This document shows positions 6,408 through 9,983 of a stretch of 9,983 nt of DNA, piece after piece. The stretch is from CADEED01 sp046733635 (lineage in GTDB: Bacteria; Pseudomonadota; Gammaproteobacteria; Steroidobacterales; Steroidobacteraceae), in assembly GCA_046733635.1 (NCBI GenBank), contig JBKPPO010000240.1, forward strand, positions 1 through 9,983, written 5' to 3'. The notes below the pieces were generated by a model. That model was not told where the DNA came from and did not search any database. It saw only the letters and a list, made by a program, of their open reading frames with translations. Numbering within the stretch: position 1 is the first letter of the stretch; each line of letters starts with the position of its first letter. The translations under genes and the position numbers were made by a program.

Positions 6408-6588
6408 TGCGATTCTCCTCGCGTTCGCGGCGAACGGTCGATACGAGCATGGCGACGGCGGCGCCGATCATGGCGACGAGCGCGGTCATGAGAAATGCGA
6501 GTCCGCCCGCGAATTGGTACGCGTGGTAGATCCCGCCGATGACGCCCAGCGGCGTCATCCAGATCATCAGGGGTTTCGCGATCTTCAT
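6400..6588 (-). CDS. Small two-helix membrane protein, family not recognised
   Basis: Protein of 62 residues (MKIAKPLMIWMTPLGVIGGI start) with two predicted membrane segments, about 7-22 and 29-50, and a strongly charged cytoplasmic-looking tail (RREREENRNA). I do not recognise a family. The frame stays open far upstream, to 6822, but the ATG at 6588 has a GGAGG ribosome site 5 bp away (6594-6598), which decides the start. Its stop overlaps the start of the DUF2909 gene by 8 bp and it probably forms an operon with it. The two proteins are similar in size and topology and may act together in the membrane, which is inference only. Confidence 0.75.
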   Translation of the reverse strand: MKIAKPLMIWMTPLGVIGGIYHAYQFAGGLAFLMTALVAMIGAAVAMLVSTVRREREENRNA

Positions 6589-6593
6589 CTTTG

Positions 6594-6598
6594 CCTCC
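6594..6598 (-). promoter_or_regulatory. Ribosome binding site setting the start of the 62-residue membrane protein
   Basis: GGAGG on the minus strand, 5 bp before the ATG at 6588. It rules out the longer upstream extension of this frame, which would run back into the end of pnkp. Confidence 0.75.
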
Positions 6599-6718
6599 AC
6601 GGCAAAAGATACGGAATCCATCTGTGCTGGCCTAGACTCAGAAGTGCGGTCTCCGGACCAGTACAGATTAACGATGTCCGATTTGCCTCCACTCCACCGT
6701 TCGATCGCATGCCACATC

Positions 6719-6736
6719 AAAACAGGGTCACCCCTG
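6719..6736 (-). terminator. Intrinsic terminator of the hen1-pnkp operon (candidate)
   Basis: On the minus strand CAGGG pairs with CCCTG around a GTGA loop, a GNRA-type tetraloop, and TTTT follows directly (6722-6719). The stem is short (5 bp, plus a possible G-U pair) but GC-rich. It lies 31 bp past the pnkp stop and before the small membrane protein genes, so it would end the repair operon. Confidence 0.55.
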
Positions 6737-6767
6737 CACTCGCGGCGCCTTTGTGATGCGATCGCAA

Positions 6768-9323
6768 TCAGAGCCGCGGATCGACGGGTTCGCTCTCCAG
6801 CGCCAGCACACCGAAGACGCATTCGTGCACGCGGCGCAGCGGCTCGCGATTCACGAAGCGTGTCAATCCTTCGATCCCGAGGCTGAATTCCCGCAGAGCC
6901 AGGCTGCGTTTGCCCGAGAGCCCGCGATTGCGCAGCCGGCCGATGTGCTGAGGCAGATCGTATTCAGGGCCGTAGATGATGCGCAGGTACTCGCGCCCGC
7001 GGCACTTCAGCGCGGGCTGCACGAGACCCTTCGGGCCGCGCGCAATGAACGACAGTGGTTTGACGACCATGCCTTCTCCGCCGCGGCCCGTGAGCTCTTC
7101 CCACCATCCGGTTGCGCCAGCCACGGCCTCTGCGTCGTGGAGATCGACGACTCGGAACGGAGTAGCGACGAAGAATTCCGGATCCACCGCCGCCAATCGC
7201 GCCAGCGTGGTCATGTGCCACACATGATCCTGGTCCGTGTACACGCGCCCCTCGGACGCCAGTAGATGAAAGGGCGCGAGTTTCAATCCGCGCAGACCTT
7301 CGGTGGGCCAACAGTAACGGCGATAAGCTTCGATGTACCGGTCCACGAGCGCGATCCGCTCACTCAAGGCGGAAGCCATGGCGCCAAGGTCGGCTTCCGC
7401 TGGCCGAGCTTCTCTCAAGCTGGCAAGAGCGGCGCGTAGCGCCACCGATGCCGAGGCGCCGACGGCCGCGTACTGCTGACGCAACAGGTCCTGCGCCTTG
7501 GCCGACCAAGGCATCAGTTCACAATCCAGCACCACCCAATCCGATTGCAGCTCGTCGAACAGCCTCGCTTTCTCGATCGCTCCCGCCGCGCGCGCGATGA
7601 ACTCCGCTTCGAGCTTCCCGTCGTTGAAGAAGCGCCGCCCGGTCCGGGTGTAGACGATGCCTTGACCCTCACCCTGGATGCCGAATCGCGAGAGCGCCAC
7701 ATCCTCGTTACGGCACACGACCACGACGGCGCGCGAGCCCATGTGTTTTTCTTCGCAGACCACGGACGACACGCCCGCGCGCACGAAATGCGCAAAGGCC
7801 TCTCGCGGATGCTCCAGCAATGAACCCTCGGCGTGTGTTTCCGAGGGCGACATCGTCGGCGGAAGATAGACGAGCCACTTCGGATTCGCGGCGAACCGGC
7901 TCATGACTTCGAGGGCGGCCACGGCGTTTTCTTCGCGGATCGTGACGCTCCGGCCCAGCGATGTTTCGATGAAACGTTTCCCTACGACATCCTCGAGATC
8001 GAGCACGTCGTCGTTGTGCTGCTGGGCGCTCAGCGCCTGCTCCACGGCCGGAGCCAAAGGCCGAAGAGGCTCGTAATACATGCGAGCGGCCGGCACGGAC
8101 ACCAGCTCGCGTTCCGGATACCGCAGGGCTGTCAAGCTACCGCCGAATACGCAACCCGTATCCAGGCAGATCGTGTTGTTCAGCCATTCGGCGCCGGGCA
8201 CCGGCGTGTGGCCATAGACCACCATTGCCCGGCCGCGATAGTCCTGCGCCCAGTTGTAGCGAACGGGCAAGCCGAACTCATCCGTCTCTCCCGTCGTCTC
8301 GCCGTACATGCAGAACGCGCGCACCGCGCCCGAGCCGCGCCCGTGCATTTCCTCCTTGAGCCCCGCATGCGCGACCACGAGCTTTCCACCGTCGAACACG
8401 TAGTGACTCACGAGGCCGTCGAGGAAATCTCCTGCCTCCCGTTTAAATTCGGGGGTCGTGGATTCAAGCTGCGCAAGCGACTCGGCGAGGCCATGCGAGA
8501 CCTTGACGTCCTTGCCTCGCAATTTGCGCGAGAGTTTCACGTCGTGATTGCCTGCCACACACAAGGCCGAACCCGCAGCTACCGAGTTCATGACAAGCCG
8601 CAAGACCTCGGGATTCTTGGGACCGCGATCTACGAGGTCGCCGACGAATACGGCGCGGCGTCCTTGAGGATGCCACAGTGTTTCAGCGTGCTCGCCAGCC
8701 TGCTCAAATGCATACCCCAGGCGGCCCAGCAGCTCGCGGAGTTCGTCGTAGCAGCCGTGCACGTCGCCGATGATGTCGAAGGGGCCGTGCTCTGATTTCC
8801 GGTTGTTCCAGAGCGGCTCCCGCATCAGAGTGACGGCATCCGCCTCTTCGACCGAGCGCAGCACCGTGACATGCCTGAATCCCTCTCTCTGCAAGTGCCC
8901 CAGCGAGCGGCGCAACTGGGAACGCTGATTCCGGACGACGTGCGCGCCGAAATCCCGCCCAGGCCGCTGCCGATTTCTGTCGAGACACACGTCATCAGGG
9001 ATATCGAGGACCAGCGCCACGGGCAGGCAATGGAGCCGACGCGCCAGCTCGACGAGCGGTTTGCGGGACTCGGGCTGCACATTGGTCGCATCCACCACCG
9101 TCAGCTTTCCGGCAGCCAGACGCTTCGCCGCTATGAAGTGCAGGACTTCGAAAGCATCCTTTGTGGCGCCTTGATCGTTCTCGTCGTCGGAGACCAAGCC
9201 ACGGCAGTAATCGGACGAGAGGATCTCGGTCGGCTTGAAATGCTTCCGCGCGAACGTCGACTTGCCGGAGCCGGAGGCGCCGACGAGGACCACGAGCGAA
9301 AGTTCGGGAATGCGGACTTCCAT
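6768..9323 (-). CDS. pnkp: Bacterial polynucleotide kinase-phosphatase-adenylyltransferase (RNA repair)
   Basis: Three-domain RNA end-healing and sealing enzyme of 851 residues; Clostridium thermocellum Pnkp has about 870. The 5' kinase domain (1-170) has the P-loop GASGSGKST with K21 and S22, D38 in SSDYCRG, and R116 in DRNRQR. The metallophosphatase domain (about 180-420) has GDVHG (D187, H189), GDLVDRG (D229, R233), GNHD (258-261), H319 in VVAHAGL, YGHTP (H372) and D388 in LDTG. The ligase-type adenylyltransferase domain (about 430-851) has motif I EEKHMGSR with nucleophile K526, and GEGMVVKPL as a motif V-like segment. All expected catalytic residues are present, so the enzyme looks intact. 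The adenylyltransferase step is known to need Hen1, whose gene lies directly upstream. I chose the ATG at 9323, which shares one base with the hen1 stop and has AAGG 7 bp before it; the adjacent GTG at 9326 is also possible. Translation is likely coupled. Confidence 0.95.
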   Translation of the reverse strand: MEVRIPELSLVVLVGASGSGKSTFARKHFKPTEILSSDYCRGLVSDDENDQGATKDAFEVLHFIAAKRLAAGKLTVVDATNVQPESRKPLVELARRLHCLPVALVLDIPDDVCLDRNRQRPGRDFGAHVVRNQRSQLRRSLGHLQREGFRHVTVLRSVEEADAVTLMREPLWNNRKSEHGPFDIIGDVHGCYDELRELLGRLGYAFEQAGEHAETLWHPQGRRAVFVGDLVDRGPKNPEVLRLVMNSVAAGSALCVAGNHDVKLSRKLRGKDVKVSHGLAESLAQLESTTPEFKREAGDFLDGLVSHYVFDGGKLVVAHAGLKEEMHGRGSGAVRAFCMYGETTGETDEFGLPVRYNWAQDYRGRAMVVYGHTPVPGAEWLNNTICLDTGCVFGGSLTALRYPERELVSVPAARMYYEPLRPLAPAVEQALSAQQHNDDVLDLEDVVGKRFIETSLGRSVTIREENAVAALEVMSRFAANPKWLVYLPPTMSPSETHAEGSLLEHPREAFAHFVRAGVSSVVCEEKHMGSRAVVVVCRNEDVALSRFGIQGEGQGIVYTRTGRRFFNDGKLEAEFIARAAGAIEKARLFDELQSDWVVLDCELMPWSAKAQDLLRQQYAAVGASASVALRAALASLREARPAEADLGAMASALSERIALVDRYIEAYRRYCWPTEGLRGLKLAPFHLLASEGRVYTDQDHVWHMTTLARLAAVDPEFFVATPFRVVDLHDAEAVAGATGWWEELTGRGGEGMVVKPLSFIARGPKGLVQPALKCRGREYLRIIYGPEYDLPQHIGRLRNRGLSGKRSLALREFSLGIEGLTRFVNREPLRRVHECVFGVLALESEPVDPRL

Positions 9324-9983
9324 CACGACGCCTTCTGCAGCTCGAAGATCGCCATTTGCGTCGGTGGCCCGAACTCCGCGTCTTCCTCACCAATGCCTTC
9401 GAACGACACGCCGTATCCGAACCGCGCGGCGCGGGCCAGCGCCCATTGCTGGAACTCATCGCGAGTCCATTCGAAGCGGTGGTCCGAGTGGCGGAATTGC
9501 CCGGCGGGAAGGTTCGTGAATCGCACGTTGTATTCACGATTCGGCGTCGTCAGGACCACGGAAGCCGGCCGGGCGAATTCGAACAGCACGCGTTCGAACG
9601 CCGCGAGCCGCGCCGCATCCAGGTGTTCGATGACTTCGATGACTGTGGCCAGATCAAACCCTTCGAGCCGTTTGTCGCGATAGATCAGCGAACCGTGGAT
9701 CAACGAGATTCGGTTCCGCTGCAACGGCGGAAGCCGATCAAGGTTCAGCCTCTCGGCCGAGATCTCGAGCGAGCGCATCGATACGTCCATGCCGACGAGC
9801 CTCGTGAGCTGCTTCAGTTTGAACAGGCTGGCGAGCACCTTGGCTTCACCGCAACCCAAGTCCACGAGCGAGGTGGCACCGAGCCTATTCACGGTGTCGG
9901 TCACACGATCGATACGCTGCTGGTTGAGACTGATCTTCGCCTCGAGCTGCTGCTCGCGCGCCTGTCCGATCGTTGGGACGTCG
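9323..9983 (-). CDS. hen1: Bacterial Hen1 3'-terminal RNA ribose 2'-O-methyltransferase (partial, C-terminal part)
   Basis: Uses S-adenosylmethionine to methylate the 2'-OH of the 3' end of a broken RNA before Pnkp seals it, protecting the repaired site from being cut again. The visible 219 residues are the C-terminal methyltransferase domain; bacterial Hen1 is about 460 residues, so the N-terminal half, which activates Pnkp ligation, lies beyond the right edge. The frame is open to the edge, and an LNxQR-like segment (SLNQQRIDRV) comes before the SAM motif VDLGCG (about 40-45 of the visible part). The Hen1 metal site appears as E-V-I-E-H (E116, E119, H120) with a His in FRHSDHRFEWTRDEF. TPNREYNVRF is also characteristic. 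The last codons run into the pnkp start at GTGATG, the normal hen1-pnkp order. Confidence 0.93.
   Translation of the reverse strand, partial: DVPTIGQAREQQLEAKISLNQQRIDRVTDTVNRLGATSLVDLGCGEAKVLASLFKLKQLTRLVGMDVSMRSLEISAERLNLDRLPPLQRNRISLIHGSLIYRDKRLEGFDLATVIEVIEHLDAARLAAFERVLFEFARPASVVLTTPNREYNVRFTNLPAGQFRHSDHRFEWTRDEFQQWALARAARFGYGVSFEGIGEEDAEFGPPTQMAIFELQKAS

Noticed and set aside
7833..8795. 320-residue plus-strand ORF opposite pnkp
   Set aside because: Antisense of the phosphatase domain, whose motifs are all visible on the minus strand.
1..9983. CRISPR array, tRNA or rRNA genes, insertion sequences
   Set aside because: No regularly spaced repeats, cloverleaf-like segments, terminal inverted repeats or transposase motifs were seen.

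Overview
The window is high-GC with high GC at third codon positions. It carries families typical of Proteobacteria: an outer-membrane TonB-dependent receptor, DUF2946, DUF2909 and a MocR-type regulator. Together they suggest a Gram-negative proteobacterium, probably a high-GC gammaproteobacterium of the Steroidobacter/Xanthomonadales kind. This placement is inference from gene content, not a phylogenetic result.

Left part (1-4143). On the minus strand, a DUF2946 exported protein rich in His and Cys lies upstream of a TonB-dependent receptor that runs off the left edge. Divergent from them is a secreted clan GH-A (GH51-like) glycoside hydrolase with two duplicated N-terminal accessory modules and a strong hairpin after its stop. 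The receptor/DUF2946 pair suggests metal (perhaps copper) handling, while the hydrolase suggests polysaccharide use. The sequence does not show that the two halves work together.

Middle part (4104-6588). A 354-bp gap with a candidate promoter and an inverted repeat precedes a short plus-strand ORF with PAS-like sequence at its N-terminus. That ORF converges on, and overlaps by 86 bp, a minus-strand MocR/PdxR-type regulator (GntR winged helix plus fold-type I aminotransferase). Just upstream of the regulator on the same strand are two overlapping genes for tiny two-helix membrane proteins, the second a DUF2909 member. The three may be cotranscribed.

Right part (6719-9983). A minus-strand hen1-pnkp pair encodes the bacterial RNA repair system. 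Hen1 (C-terminal methyltransferase part only; the gene continues past the right edge) 2'-O-methylates the 3' end at the break. Pnkp (5' kinase, 2',3' phosphatase and adenylyltransferase in one chain) heals and seals the ends. The genes overlap at GTGATG, all kinase and phosphatase signature residues are visible, and a GNRA-loop hairpin followed by TTTT lies downstream as a likely terminator. This is the most notable system here. It is a known system rather than a new one, but it is sporadically distributed and no defence or toxin gene is visible beside it. No tRNA, rRNA, CRISPR array, insertion sequence or attachment site was recognised.
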